Assembly (NCBI RefSeq): GCF_030708455.1
Contig: NZ_JAUYWF010000009.1
Coordinates: 124,001-188,000 of the forward strand
DNA: 64,000 nucleotides
Direction: 5' to 3'
Source: Halomonas sp. SSL-5
GTDB lineage: Bacteria; Pseudomonadota; Gammaproteobacteria; Pseudomonadales; Halomonadaceae
The notes under the pieces were generated by a model. That model was not told the origin of the DNA, ran no database searches, and saw only the letters and a program-made list of their open reading frames with translations. Positions 8,552 to 17,447 of this stretch are shown here, one piece after another. The first letter of the stretch is position 1, and every line of letters starts with the position of its first letter. Both the position numbers and the translations under genes were made by a program.

Positions 8552-9650
8552 CTACAGACCCTGCTTCAGGCTGGCGACGATAAACTGGTCTAAATCACCA
8601 TCCAGCACCTTGTCGCAGTTGCTGGTCTGCACGCCGGTGCGCAGGTCCTTGATACGCTGGTCATCCAGCACGTAGGAGCGGATCTGGCTGCCCCAGCCGA
8701 TATCCGACTTGGAGTCCTCGGCCTCCTGCTTGGCGGCGTTGCGCTTCTCCATCTCGTGCTCCCACAGCCTCGCCTTGAGCTGCTTCATGGCGAAGTCGCG
8801 GTTGGCATGCTGACTGCGCTGGCTCTGGCAGGCCACCACGATCCCGGTAGGCTCGTGGGTGATACGCACCGCCGAATCGGTGGTGTTGACGTGCTGACCG
8901 CCGGCGCCACTGGAGCGGTAGGTATCGACGCGCAGGTCCGAGGGATTGATCTCCACCTCGAAGCTGTCGTCGACCTCGGGCGACAGGAACACCGAGGCGA
9001 ACGACGTATGGCGGCGGCCACCGGAGTCGAAGGGGCTCTTGCGCACCAGGCGGTGCACGCCGGTCTCGGTGCGCAACCAGCCGAAGGCGTGGTCGCCCTG
9101 GATATGCAGGGAGGCCGACTTGATGCCCGCCACCTCGCCGGCGGAAAGCTCGGTGATCTCCGCCTTGAAGCCGTGGTGCTCGCACCAGCGCAGGTACATG
9201 CGCAGCAAGATGTTGGCCCAGTCCTGGGCCTCGGTGCCGCCGGAGCCGGCCTGGATGTCGAGGTAGGCATTGTTCTCGTCCATCTCGCCGGAGAACATGC
9301 GCCGGAACTCGAGCTTCTCGAGGCTCGCCCGGAAGCCCTCGAGCTCCTTCTCCACCTCGGCAACGGTGCCTTCGTCCTCCTCCATCTCGGCCAGTTCCAG
9401 CAGGTCGCGGCTGTCGCCGAGCCCCTGGTCCAGCTCGTCGATGGTGGCGACGATAAGCTCCAGGGAGGCCCGTTCCTTGCCCAGCTTCTGGGCATAGTCC
9501 GGATCGTTCCAGACGTTGGGGTCCTCGAGCTCGCGGGTGACTTCCTCTAGCCGATCCTTCTTCTCGGCATAGTCAAAGATACCCCCTCAGGACATCTGTC
9601 CGCTCAGACAGGTCCTTTATGAGGTTGTGAATCGGGTTGGTTTCCAGCAT
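8552..9650 (-). CDS. prfB: Peptide chain release factor 2, with programmed +1 frameshift
   Basis: RF2 recognises UGA and UAA stop codons and releases the finished peptide. The gene is split: 25 codons from ATG at 9650, then an in-frame TGA at 9573-9575. Reading continues after a +1 shift that skips base 9575, giving join(8552..9574, 9576..9650) on the minus strand and 365 residues. Visible are [14 protein letters not shown], which contains the SPF anticodon-like tripeptide, and the catalytic GGQ in [10 protein letters not shown]. Expression is autoregulated: low RF2 favours the shift. lysS follows. Confidence 0.96.
9572..9587 (-). promoter_or_regulatory. prfB +1 frameshift site
   Basis: Minus-strand AGGGGGTATCTTTGAC: an internal Shine-Dalgarno AGGGGG, the slippery codon CTT and the weak stop TGA-C with canonical spacing. 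It is identical to the classic bacterial RF2 recoding signal. Confidence 0.97.
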
Positions 9651-9684
9651 GGGGCGTCTCGCCTGAATCTGCGGTGGACGTACG

Positions 9685-9723
9685 GCCGACGCGGCACCGG
9701 CGAAAAACCGGTGCCGCGTCGGC
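9685..9723. other. Long perfect inverted repeat upstream of prfB
   Basis: A 16-base perfect stem, GCCGACGCGGCACCGG and its complement, with a seven-base loop CGAAAAA. It sits 34 bases before the prfB start, between prfB and the fadL terminator. On the minus strand the loop is TTTTTCG. No U-run follows on either side, so it is not a standard terminator; a leader structure, transcript-processing site or protein-binding site are all possible. Confidence 0.7.
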
Positions 9724-9803
9724 AAGGAAAAGACGACCATTGTAGCGAAAGCCGCGGCACCACGCATCCGCCGGCCGCGACCGCGCAACCCCAGACGGCA
9801 GGA

Positions 9804-9823
9804 AACCCGGCCGAGGCCGGGTT
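9804..9823 (-). terminator. Terminator of fadL
   Basis: Stem AACCCGGCC / GGCCGGGTT with a two-base centre, 27 bases after the fadL stop; on the minus strand it is followed by TTCC. Confidence 0.6.
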
Positions 9824-9850
9824 CGCTTGGTCGTCGTGACTGGCTGATGT

Positions 9851-11203
9851 TTAGAAGCGGTAGGTCAGCTGGGCACCGAAGCCATGGGCCTCGTTCTTGT
9901 AGTCGGCGGAGTAAGTGGCACCGCCGACCGGGACACCATTTGTTGCAGCACTAGCCAGCAGATCAGCACGTTCCTGCTCGACATGAGTACCACGCTCCGT
10001 GAGGTAGGAATAGGCGAAGTCCAGCGTCATGTTGTCGGTCGGACTCCAGCCGGCACCCAGCGAGAAGATCCGGCGATCGTCAGAGGGGATACGCACGCTG
10101 CGATACTCGTCGCTGGTCGGTGTATTGTCGATGCTGAGGCCAGCACGAAGCGCCCACGCAGGCGTCAGCTGGTATTCGCCACCCACCGCAAAGGCCCAGG
10201 AATTGGAGTAGTTCTGAGTCTCCTGCGTGATGGTGTCACCTTGGTTGTTCTCCACCAGAATCTGGTCGAACTGGCTCCAGCGAGCCCAGGAGGCGCCGAA
10301 CATCAGCTTGAGCCGCTCTGTCATTTCCTGTGTGACGGAGAAGTTGACCGTTTCCGGCGTGGTCAGGTCCAGATTAGCGTTGTCGGCACGTACCACATTT
10401 CCCGCAGGGTCGTAGGCGCGAAAGTCGCCGGTCAGGGTGAAGTCCACCTTGGAGCGATAAGTCAGACCAAGCGTCGTCTCGGGGATTGGCTTGTAGATAA
10501 CACCGAGGTTGTAGCCCCAACCGTCATCATCGCCATCGACACGCGAGTCGATATCACCCGCTGGATCATAGACAGTACCACTCGGCAGTTGCCGGCGAAG
10601 CTCACCCTCAACCCGGTTATAGGTGATACCGGCCCCAACCGACCACTGGTCATTGAAGCGGTAGGAAACTGTCGGCTGAGCACTCATTACCCTCACTTCC
10701 GTGAAGTCACCAAAGTAGCGACCCTGGAAATCATCCTCATAGTCGGTCTGCGAACCGAAGGGAGCATAGACACCGAACCCGAATGCGAGCCTGTCATTGA
10801 CCGGGTGGGCATAAAACGCATAAGGGATCAGTGCACCCGGCACCATGTCACCATCGTTGCCGCCGGGAATCTCACCGATGGGCACCTGAGTCCCCACCGG
10901 AGCACCACCTCCAGCCACACCGGCATCCAGGGTTTGTTGGGCCTCAACGTTATTGAGATCGCTGTTGACGTTCAGATAGGTCCCACCCACCGATACCTGG
11001 GCGCGTTCCAGGAACGACATCCCCGCCGGGTTACCGAACACGATGGTGGCGTCGTTGACGTTGGAACTGCGCCCGGCATGGCCATAGCCCTGGCCGCTGA
11101 CGCTCTGCTCGTTGATCTGGTATCCGCCGGCGTGGACCTGGCCGGTGAAGGAGGTAGCCGCCACGGCGGCGGCGACGGTCAGGCGATTGAACTTGTTATT
11201 CAT
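9851..11203 (-). CDS. fadL: Long-chain fatty acid outer membrane transporter, FadL/OmpP1 family
   Basis: Outer-membrane beta-barrel that takes up long-chain fatty acids or other hydrophobic compounds. A signal peptide of about 25 residues ends in GQVHA before GGYQINEQ; the plug region has NPAGMSFLERAQVSVGG. Repeated amphipathic strands end in an aromatic C-terminus (FGAQLTYRF), the BAM recognition signal. Length 450 residues, normal. ATG at 11203 is set by the signal peptide; a frame extends 56 codons upstream but runs through the operator region. The promoter region carries PsrA-like sites. Aromatic hydrocarbon uptake (TodX-like) is an alternative. Confidence 0.9.
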   Translation of the reverse strand: MNNKFNRLTVAAAVAATSFTGQVHAGGYQINEQSVSGQGYGHAGRSSNVNDATIVFGNPAGMSFLERAQVSVGGTYLNVNSDLNNVEAQQTLDAGVAGGGAPVGTQVPIGEIPGGNDGDMVPGALIPYAFYAHPVNDRLAFGFGVYAPFGSQTDYEDDFQGRYFGDFTEVRVMSAQPTVSYRFNDQWSVGAGITYNRVEGELRRQLPSGTVYDPAGDIDSRVDGDDDGWGYNLGVIYKPIPETTLGLTYRSKVDFTLTGDFRAYDPAGNVVRADNANLDLTTPETVNFSVTQEMTERLKLMFGASWARWSQFDQILVENNQGDTITQETQNYSNSWAFAVGGEYQLTPAWALRAGLSIDNTPTSDEYRSVRIPSDDRRIFSLGAGWSPTDNMTLDFAYSYLTERGTHVEQERADLLASAATNGVPVGGATYSADYKNEAHGFGAQLTYRF

Positions 11204-11292
11204 AGATACATCCCTTGCGGTGCTGTTGTGACCTTGGCGCCGTTGTGGCCTCTCGCCGAGGCTGGCGCGTGCACTCCCCTTTTCTCGTATGC

Positions 11293-11324
11293 GAACGAGC
11301 GTTTCAACCCCAAACGAGCGTTTT
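11293..11324. promoter_or_regulatory. Paired PsrA-like operators upstream of fadL
   Basis: Two direct copies of an AACGAGCGTTT palindrome-like motif: GAACGAGCGTTTC at 11293-11305 and CAAACGAGCGTTTT at 11311-11324, about 18 bases apart. The second matches the published PsrA operator form G/C-AAAC-N2-4-GTTT-G/C except for its last base. PsrA is the fatty-acid-responsive TetR repressor of beta-oxidation genes in pseudomonads and relatives. Assignment is by motif and target gene. Confidence 0.5.
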
Positions 11325-11440
11325 AATGCTGAAAACGCTAATACTTTGGTCGCACGGTCGTTTGAAGCCATGAACTTTCATGGGGTTACCGAGTACCAGC
11401 CCGCTAGCGCCTCAGCACACTCTGCCAGTTTGTGAACGCC

Positions 11441-11472
11441 TTGACCTTTGTGTAACCCAAGGGTTTTACACT
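11441..11472 (+). promoter_or_regulatory. MerR-type promoter and operator of the copper module
   Basis: -35 TTGACC (11441-11446) and -10 TACACT (11467-11472) are separated by 20 bases, the overlong spacer typical of promoters activated by MerR regulators. Inside lies an imperfect palindrome with arms TGTGTAACCC and GGGTTTTACA around AA. It drives the regulator gene itself and, through ATGA overlaps, copA and the downstream peptide. Confidence 0.8.
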
Positions 11473-11502
11473 CATGGCATGCCAACTCCGAGAGGCGATC
11501 CC

Positions 11503-11949
11503 ATGAAGGTCAGTGAACTGGCGAGGGCCGCCGGCGTTACCGCCGAGACGGTGCGCCACTATGTGCGCGAGGGGCTGCTGCATCCCGAGCGCCACCCCGA
11601 CAACGGCTACCAGCTCTTCGCCCATGAGGACCTGGAGCGGCTGCGCTTCATCCAGCGCGCCCGCACCCTCGGCTTCGGCGTCGCCGAGATCCGCGAGATC
11701 CTCGACCACGCCGACCACGGCGACTCCCCCTGCCCCATGGTGCGCGACCTGCTGGCCAGCCGGCTGCCACAGATCCGCGAACGCATCGCCGAGCTCCAGG
11801 CCCTGGCCGAGCGCATGGAGCGCGCGCTGAACGCCTGGGCCGAGATGCCCGACGGCACCCCGGACGGCCACAGCCTTTGCCGGCTGATCGAGAGCTTTCC
11901 CGAACCGCTGCACGGCGGGGCCGAATCTTCCGACAAGGAGACGCCATGA
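11503..11949 (+). CDS. MerR family metal-responsive transcriptional regulator
   Basis: MerR-type activator, probably sensing Cu(I) or a related soft metal. The N-terminal winged helix-turn-helix ([20 protein letters not shown]) is followed by a long dimerisation helix near 80-110. Candidate metal ligands are Cys in SPCPM near 75 and Cys in HSLCRLIE near 127; the pair is closer to the CadR/PbrR style than to the CueR CX7C loop, so the metal is uncertain. ATG at 11503 has AGAGG upstream. The ATGA overlap with copA places both under the 20-base-spacer promoter. 148 residues. Confidence 0.88.
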   Translation: MKVSELARAAGVTAETVRHYVREGLLHPERHPDNGYQLFAHEDLERLRFIQRARTLGFGVAEIREILDHADHGDSPCPMVRDLLASRLPQIRERIAELQALAERMERALNAWAEMPDGTPDGHSLCRLIESFPEPLHGGAESSDKETP

Positions 11950-14711
11950 ACGCCACCCTCGAACGCCAGGTGCCCGGCATGAACTGCCAGGGCTGCGTGA
12001 AGCGCATGCGCGAGGCGATCCAGGCCGAGGATCCGCAGGCCGATGTGGTCGGCCAGCCGGGCGATAAGCGCCTCACCGTGACCTCCTCGCTCGACGATGC
12101 ACACCTCGATCGCGCGCTGCAGGACGCCGGCTACCCGCCGGCGGATCGCCCACTGCACCATGAGCGCCAGGTGCCCGGCATGAGCTGCCAGGGCTGCGTG
12201 AGGCGCATGCGCGAGGCGATCCAGGCCGAGGACTCCGACGCCAAGGTGATCGGCGCGCCGGCGGAGAAGCGCCTCACCGTGACCACCCGGCTGGATGGGG
12301 AGACGCTGGACCGCCTGCTGAGCGAGGCCGGCTATCCACCGGGAGAGGAGCAACAGGCCGCCATGGATGACGAACGGGAGGAAGCCGATCCCGCCACCGA
12401 GGCCCCGAGCGAGGCACCCCGGGAATCGCCCACCGGCGAGCGCGCCACCCCCCATCGCCTGTCCATCGGCGGCATGACCTGCGCCAGCTGCGTGAAGAGC
12501 GTCCAGCAGGCGCTGGAGCGCACCCCGGGGGTGGCATCGGCCACGGTCAACTTCGGCACCCACACCGCCCAAGTGCAGGGCAGCGCCGACGAGAAGGCGT
12601 TGATCGAGGCCGTGGAGGCGGTGGGCTACGGCGCCGAGCCGATCCACGACCTGCGCCAGGCCGAGGATGCCCGCGCCGAGCGTGACCGCCGCGAGTATCG
12701 CCGCCTGCTGCGGGGCAGCGCCTGGTCGCTGGCCCTGGCCATCCCGTTGATGGTGGGCATGTTCGTCTACCACCCCCACCCGGAAGGCACGGGCCGGCTC
12801 TTCTGGCTGGTGGTCGGGGCGCTGACGCTCGCGGTGATGGCCTTCCCCGGCCGCCACTTCTTCGTCAACGCCTGGAAGAACTTCCGGCACCACCAGGCCA
12901 ACATGGACACCCTGATCGCCATGGGCACCGGCACCGCCTGGGCTTACTCCATGGCGGTGGTGGCCTTCGCCCCCTGGCTGCCCGAGATGGCCCGCGGCAT
13001 CTACTTCGAGGCCTCGTCGATGATCATCGGCCTGGTGCTGCTGGGTAACGCCCTGGAGCTGCGCGCCCGGGGCCGCACCAGCGACGCCCTGAAGCGCCTG
13101 CTCGACCTGCAGAGCCGCACCGCCCGGGTGATCCGTGACGGCGAGGAGCGCGAGGTGGAGATCGATGAGGTGCGCGAGGAGGACCTGATCCGCGTGCGCC
13201 CCGGCGAGCGCCTGCCGGTGGACGGCGAGGTGGCCGAGGGCAAGAGCCATATCGACGAGTCGATGCTCACCGGCGAGCCGCTGCCGGTGGCCAAGGCCGA
13301 GGGCGACGAGGTGAGCGCCGGCACCGTCAACGGCAAGGGCTCACTGGTCTACCGGGCCACCCGGGTCGGTGCCGACACCCGCCTGGGGCGCATCACCGAG
13401 CAGGTGGCCAGCGCCCAGAACTCTCGGCCGCCCATCGGGCAGCTGGCCGACAGGGTCTCGAGCATCTTCGTACCCTCGGTGATGATCATCGCCGTGATCA
13501 CGGCGCTTGCCTGGTTCAATTTCGGTGCCGAGCCGCGGGTGCTGCACATGCTGGTGACCGCCACCACGGTGCTGATCATCGCCTGCCCCTGTGCCCTGGG
13601 CCTGGCCACGCCGATCTCCACCATGATCGGGGTCGGCAAGGCCGCCGAGCACGGCGTGCTGGTGAGAAGCGGCGACGCCTTGCAGACGGCAAGCAAGCTC
13701 ACCACCCTGGTGGTGGACAAGACCGGCACCCTCACCGAGGGCAAGCCCGAGGTAACGGAGTCGGAGCTTCTCGAGGGCGACGAACGGGAAGTGCTGGCCC
13801 TGGTCGCCGCCCTGGAGCGCGGCTCGGAGCATCCCCTCGCCGCGGCTCTGATGGCTCACGCGGAGGAGGCCAACGCCGAGCACGCCGAGATCCGGGACTT
13901 CGACACCGTCACCGGCGGCGGCGTGAAGGCCGAGACGGTCGACGGCAAGGCCCTGCTGCTGGGTAACACCCGGCTGCTGGAGGAGGCAGGCATCGACATG
14001 ACGAGTGGCAGGGAGAAGGCCGGCGAGCTGGAGGAAAAGGCGCGCACCGTGGTCTATCTGGCGGTGGATGGCCGGCTGGCCGCGCTGTTTGGCATCAGCG
14101 ACCCGCTGCGCCACGACACCGTCGAGGCGGTGAGGCGCCTGCAGGCCGACGGCCTCAGGGTGGTGATGCTGACCGGCGACAATGAGCACACCGCCGCCGC
14201 CATCGCCCGGGAAGTGGGCATCGACGACTTCCGTGCGGGGCTGCTGCCCGAGGACAAGCACGCCGAGATCGAGCGCCTGCAGGGCGAGGGCGAGGTCGTC
14301 GGAATGGTGGGCGATGGCATCAACGACGCCCCTGCCCTGGCCCGGGCCGATGTCGGCTTCGCCATCGGCCAGGGCACCGACGTGGCCATCGAGAGCGCTG
14401 GGATCACCCTGGTACGCGGCTCGCTGCACGGCGTGGCCGCCGCCATCGAGATCAGCCGGGCGACGCTTGGTAACATCAAGCAGAACCTGGTGGGCGCCTT
14501 CGGCTACAACGTGCTGGGCATCCCCATCGCCGCCGGGGTGCTCTACCCCGTCACCGGCACCCTGCTGTCGCCGATGATCGCCGGGGCGGCGATGTCGCTC
14601 TCCTCGATCACCGTGGTCAGCAACGCCAACCGCCTGCGCCTGTTCCGCCCCTCCGGCAAGGCCGGCGGCGCCGAGGCGTCACCCGACACCCCCGAGGAGG
14701 CACGCACATGA
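11946..14711 (+). CDS. copA: Copper-exporting P1B-type ATPase CopA with three N-terminal metal-binding domains
   Basis: Inner-membrane ATPase pumping Cu(I) out of the cytoplasm. Three CXXC domains: GMNCQGC at 11-17, GMSCQGC at 78-84 and GMTCASC at 176-182. The first two are near duplicates of each other and differ from the third. Catalytic features: CPC at 547-549, phosphorylated Asp 591 in [14 protein letters not shown] in the N domain, and [10 protein letters not shown]. Length 921 residues, long for CopA owing to the extra domain and an acidic linker (about 140-168). ATGA overlap with the regulator upstream and with a small peptide gene downstream. Confidence 0.96.
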   Translation: MNATLERQVPGMNCQGCVKRMREAIQAEDPQADVVGQPGDKRLTVTSSLDDAHLDRALQDAGYPPADRPLHHERQVPGMSCQGCVRRMREAIQAEDSDAKVIGAPAEKRLTVTTRLDGETLDRLLSEAGYPPGEEQQAAMDDEREEADPATEAPSEAPRESPTGERATPHRLSIGGMTCASCVKSVQQALERTPGVASATVNFGTHTAQVQGSADEKALIEAVEAVGYGAEPIHDLRQAEDARAERDRREYRRLLRGSAWSLALAIPLMVGMFVYHPHPEGTGRLFWLVVGALTLAVMAFPGRHFFVNAWKNFRHHQANMDTLIAMGTGTAWAYSMAVVAFAPWLPEMARGIYFEASSMIIGLVLLGNALELRARGRTSDALKRLLDLQSRTARVIRDGEEREVEIDEVREEDLIRVRPGERLPVDGEVAEGKSHIDESMLTGEPLPVAKAEGDEVSAGTVNGKGSLVYRATRVGADTRLGRITEQVASAQNSRPPIGQLADRVSSIFVPSVMIIAVITALAWFNFGAEPRVLHMLVTATTVLIIACPCALGLATPISTMIGVGKAAEHGVLVRSGDALQTASKLTTLVVDKTGTLTEGKPEVTESELLEGDEREVLALVAALERGSEHPLAAALMAHAEEANAEHAEIRDFDTVTGGGVKAETVDGKALLLGNTRLLEEAGIDMTSGREKAGELEEKARTVVYLAVDGRLAALFGISDPLRHDTVEAVRRLQADGLRVVMLTGDNEHTAAAIAREVGIDDFRAGLLPEDKHAEIERLQGEGEVVGMVGDGINDAPALARADVGFAIGQGTDVAIESAGITLVRGSLHGVAAAIEISRATLGNIKQNLVGAFGYNVLGIPIAAGVLYPVTGTLLSPMIAGAAMSLSSITVVSNANRLRLFRPSGKAGGAEASPDTPEEART

Positions 14712-14782
14712 GCTGGATCGTCAATCTGGCAGGACTCGCCCTGATCGCCCTGATCGCCTGGTGGTTCTGGGGCAGGCGCTGA
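14708..14782 (+). CDS. 24-residue membrane peptide coupled to copA
   Basis: ATG at 14708 overlaps the copA stop (ATGA). The peptide is [20 protein letters not shown] followed by WGRR: one hydrophobic helix with a positive C-terminal end. It resembles the N-terminal anchor of cupredoxin-domain membrane proteins that lie beside copper ATPases in related bacteria, but here the stop comes right after the helix and the convergent yitT gene begins ten bases on. It could be a true small subunit or chaperone of CopA, or the remnant of a truncated cupredoxin gene. Confidence 0.5.
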   Translation: MSWIVNLAGLALIALIAWWFWGRR

Positions 14783-14791
14783 GCCGCCGGC

Positions 14792-15409
14792 TCAGCTCAC
14801 CCCCATGTAGCGCCCGGGCTTGTGGTTCAGCGCGATGATCAGGTTGAGCGCCACCGCGCCGAGCACCGAGAGCCCTATCCGGTCGACTGGCAACAGCGCC
14901 AGGCCGACCAGCATGATCACGCCGTCGATGGCCAGCTGCACATAGCCGGCGCGCAGCCCGAAGCGGTCCTGCAGATAGAGCACCAGGATATTCACCCCGC
15001 CGAGGCTGGCGCGGTGGCGGAACAGGACCAGCATGCCGATGCCGATCAGGCAGCCGCCCATCAGCGCGCCGTAGAGCGGTGTCACGGCGGCGATGTCGAT
15101 CCAGCGGCCGGTGAGCTCGGAGAACAGCGACACCAGGCCGATGGCGGCGAAAGTGCGCAGGGTGAAGGACCAGCCCATGCGCTTGATAGCCAGCCAGTAG
15201 AACGGCAGGTTGATCAGGAAGAACCAGGCGCCGAAGGACCAGCCGCTGGCGTACTGCAGCAGGAAGGCCATGCCGGCGGTGCTGCCGGTGAGCAGCGTGG
15301 CCTGGGTGTAGAGGGTCACGCCCAGCGCCACGAACAGCGTGCCGACCAGCATCGCCATGGCGTCCTCCCAGAGGGAGTGGGGGTCCTTGGGCAGCTCCTG
15401 GGGATCCAT
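14792..15409 (-). CDS. YitT family membrane protein
   Basis: Inner-membrane protein of the YitT/DUF161 type, 205 residues with about five to six helices. Recognisable are GTLFVALGVTLYTQATLLTG and GGVNILVLYLQDRFG, the conserved glycine-rich re-entrant style segments of the family. Its transport role is not established. The start at 15409 is ten bases after the recJ stop, so it is probably cotranscribed with recJ; it converges on the copper module. Confidence 0.82.
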   Translation of the reverse strand: MDPQELPKDPHSLWEDAMAMLVGTLFVALGVTLYTQATLLTGSTAGMAFLLQYASGWSFGAWFFLINLPFYWLAIKRMGWSFTLRTFAAIGLVSLFSELTGRWIDIAAVTPLYGALMGGCLIGIGMLVLFRHRASLGGVNILVLYLQDRFGLRAGYVQLAIDGVIMLVGLALLPVDRIGLSVLGAVALNLIIALNHKPGRYMGVS

Positions 15410-15419
15410 GACGTGCTCC

Positions 15420-17213
15420 TTAGCCCGGCTCGGCGTGTTCGATCATCAGCTGCAGGTTTTCTCTACCGCGCCAGCGGTTGCGACTGAGCTTGTAGGCGCA
15501 GCGCAGCCGGTCGCCCACTCCGAAGGCGGGCATCTCACCCGGCGTCAGCGCCCGGAACCAGATCGCCCGGTGGATGACCGCGCCCAGCGAGAGCTCCAGC
15601 ATCAGGTGAGTGCCGTCGGCACCCACGGGACGCAGGCGCTCGACGATAAACTCGCCCTGGAAGAGCGGCGCGTCGAATTCTCGCCCGTAGGGGCCCAGTG
15701 CCTGCAGCTCTTCGAGGGTCGCCAGGCTCAGCTGCTCGGGGGCCAGGTCGCCATCGGTGAGGATCCGCGGGTAGAGCTCGGCCTCGCCCAGCTGCTCGGC
15801 CACCGCCTGGAGGAAGGCGGCCTTGAAGGCCTCGAGTTGGTCGGCGGGCACGCCGACCCCGGCGGCACCGCGGTGGCCGCCGAAGCGCGGCAGCGCCTCG
15901 GGTGCCAGCTCGAAGGTGCGCTGCAGGGCGTCACGCAGGTGGAGCGCCTCGATGGAGCGCCCGGACCCGGTGAGCATGCCGGGCGCGGCAGCGGGAGTCA
16001 GCACCAGCGCCGGGCGCCCGTAGGCCTGCACCAGCCGTGAGGCAACGATGCCCTGCACGCCGGGATGCCCCGACTCCAGGAACACGACAATGGCCGGCTC
16101 GTCGGCGGCAAGCGCGGGAGCCGCCAGCGCCCTCGCCTCCTCGGCCATGTCCGCCTCGATCGCCTTCCGCGACTGGTTGTCCTGATCCAGCGTCTCCAGA
16201 TGCCGGGCCGCCGTGGCGTCATCCGCCGCGAGCATGAAGTGCAGCGCGGCATAGGGGTCGTCCAGCCGCGAGCGGGCATTGATGCGGGGCCCCATCTGGA
16301 AGCCCAGGGTCTCGGCGTCGAAGGGTACGCTGTCGGCCCCCAACCGCTGGGCCATGGCGCGCCAGCAGGCGGCCTCCATGCGGTTGATCAGCGCCAGGCC
16401 CTGGGTCACCACCGCGCGGTTGGCGGGGCTGCCGCCCAGGGAGACGCAGTCCGCCACCGTGCCAAGCGCCACGTAGGAGAGCCAGGGCGAGAGCTTGGGG
16501 GTGGCCGCGGGCAGCACACCCCACTCGATCAGCACCGCGCGGCTCAGCGACATGACCAGCCAGGCCACCATACAGCCGGCGATGGTGGGGTCGGGGTAGT
16601 CGCAGTCGTCCCGGGTAGGGTTGACCACGGCATGGGCGGAAGGCGGCGGCCCCTCCACCGGCAGGGCGTGGTGGTCGCTGACCACCACTTCGATGCCCTC
16701 CGCGGCCAGGCGCGCGATGCGCGGCTCATCGGAGCTGCCGCAGTCGGCGGTGATCACCAGGCTGGGCCGCGGCTTGAGGGCCAGGGTACGTTCCACCAGC
16801 GGCAGGCTGATGCCGTAGCCGTCGTGGATGCGATGGCCGATCAGGCTATGCAGCTTCGCCTCGGGCACGCCGAAGAGCTCGTGCAGGGTGCGCCGGATCA
16901 CCACATGGGAGGTGATGCCGTCGACGTCGTAGTCGGTGAGGATGCCGATATGCTCGCCATCGACCACCGCCTGGGCGATGCGCTCGGCGGCGCGGCGGCC
17001 ATCGGCCAGGCGCTCGGGGTGGGCCAGGTGGCGCAGGCTGGGCGACACCAGAGGGTCGAGCTCACCCTGGTAGCCGGCCAGGCGCCCGGCCAGCACCCGG
17101 GATTGGAGCTCGGAGAGCCCCTCGCGCTGGGCGCGGGCATAGAGGGCGGCATCCCGGGGCCGCGGCAGGATGCGTGGCCTCAGGCGCTGATTAAGATCGA
17201 TAGGGTCCGTCAC
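15420..17213 (-). CDS. recJ: Single-strand DNA exonuclease RecJ (DHH family)
   Basis: 5'-3' ssDNA exonuclease in recombination and mismatch repair. Catalytic motifs in order: LTDYDVDGITS near 100, ITADCGSSDEP near 160, VVSDHH near 184, and a DHHA1 domain with FGGHRGAAG near 472. GPRINARSRLDDPYAALHF and the NQSRKAIEADM helix fit RecJ rather than other DHH proteins. A GTG start at 17213 gives 597 residues; there is no ATG in a better place. DYDVDG replaces the more common DFDADG. Confidence 0.88.
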   Translation of the reverse strand: MTDPIDLNQRLRPRILPRPRDAALYARAQREGLSELQSRVLAGRLAGYQGELDPLVSPSLRHLAHPERLADGRRAAERIAQAVVDGEHIGILTDYDVDGITSHVVIRRTLHELFGVPEAKLHSLIGHRIHDGYGISLPLVERTLALKPRPSLVITADCGSSDEPRIARLAAEGIEVVVSDHHALPVEGPPPSAHAVVNPTRDDCDYPDPTIAGCMVAWLVMSLSRAVLIEWGVLPAATPKLSPWLSYVALGTVADCVSLGGSPANRAVVTQGLALINRMEAACWRAMAQRLGADSVPFDAETLGFQMGPRINARSRLDDPYAALHFMLAADDATAARHLETLDQDNQSRKAIEADMAEEARALAAPALAADEPAIVVFLESGHPGVQGIVASRLVQAYGRPALVLTPAAAPGMLTGSGRSIEALHLRDALQRTFELAPEALPRFGGHRGAAGVGVPADQLEAFKAAFLQAVAEQLGEAELYPRILTDGDLAPEQLSLATLEELQALGPYGREFDAPLFQGEFIVERLRPVGADGTHLMLELSLGAVIHRAIWFRALTPGEMPAFGVGDRLRCAYKLSRNRWRGRENLQLMIEHAEPG

Positions 17214-17280
17214 TGCGTCCAAGCCAGGCTCCTCTGGTTCAAGTCTGTGACCGCGGGCAAGAGAGGGCCGCCGGAATAGC

Positions 17281-17407
17281 GAGGGGCGCCGGGGACAGGC
17301 CGAAGAGGGGGTCCTATGCCAGGGATGGCATCGGTAGCGCCCAGGGAGGGGTTCACAGCGCCCCATCGACGGTCCGGCGCTCCGGGGCCTGTCGCCGGAT
17401 CAGCCCC
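17281..17407 (-). repeat. Interspersed intergenic repeat, copy B
   Basis: Same family as 6694-6808, in reverse orientation, between thrC and recJ. It has the segments GGGCTGATCCGGCGACAGGC, GGCGCTGTGAACCCCTCCCT and GGGCGCTACCGATGCCATCC, ending near CGGCGCCCCTC. About 20 extra bases separate the first two segments compared with copy A. Confidence 0.85.
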
Positions 17408-17447
17408 GAGCGTCATGCAGACTCGGAGCTGAATACTGCTGGCAGAC

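Noticed and set aside
9573..9788. Separate 71-codon gene upstream of prfB, or prfB as a pseudogene
   Set aside because: The first 25 true codons belong to RF2 and the stop is the programmed frameshift site.
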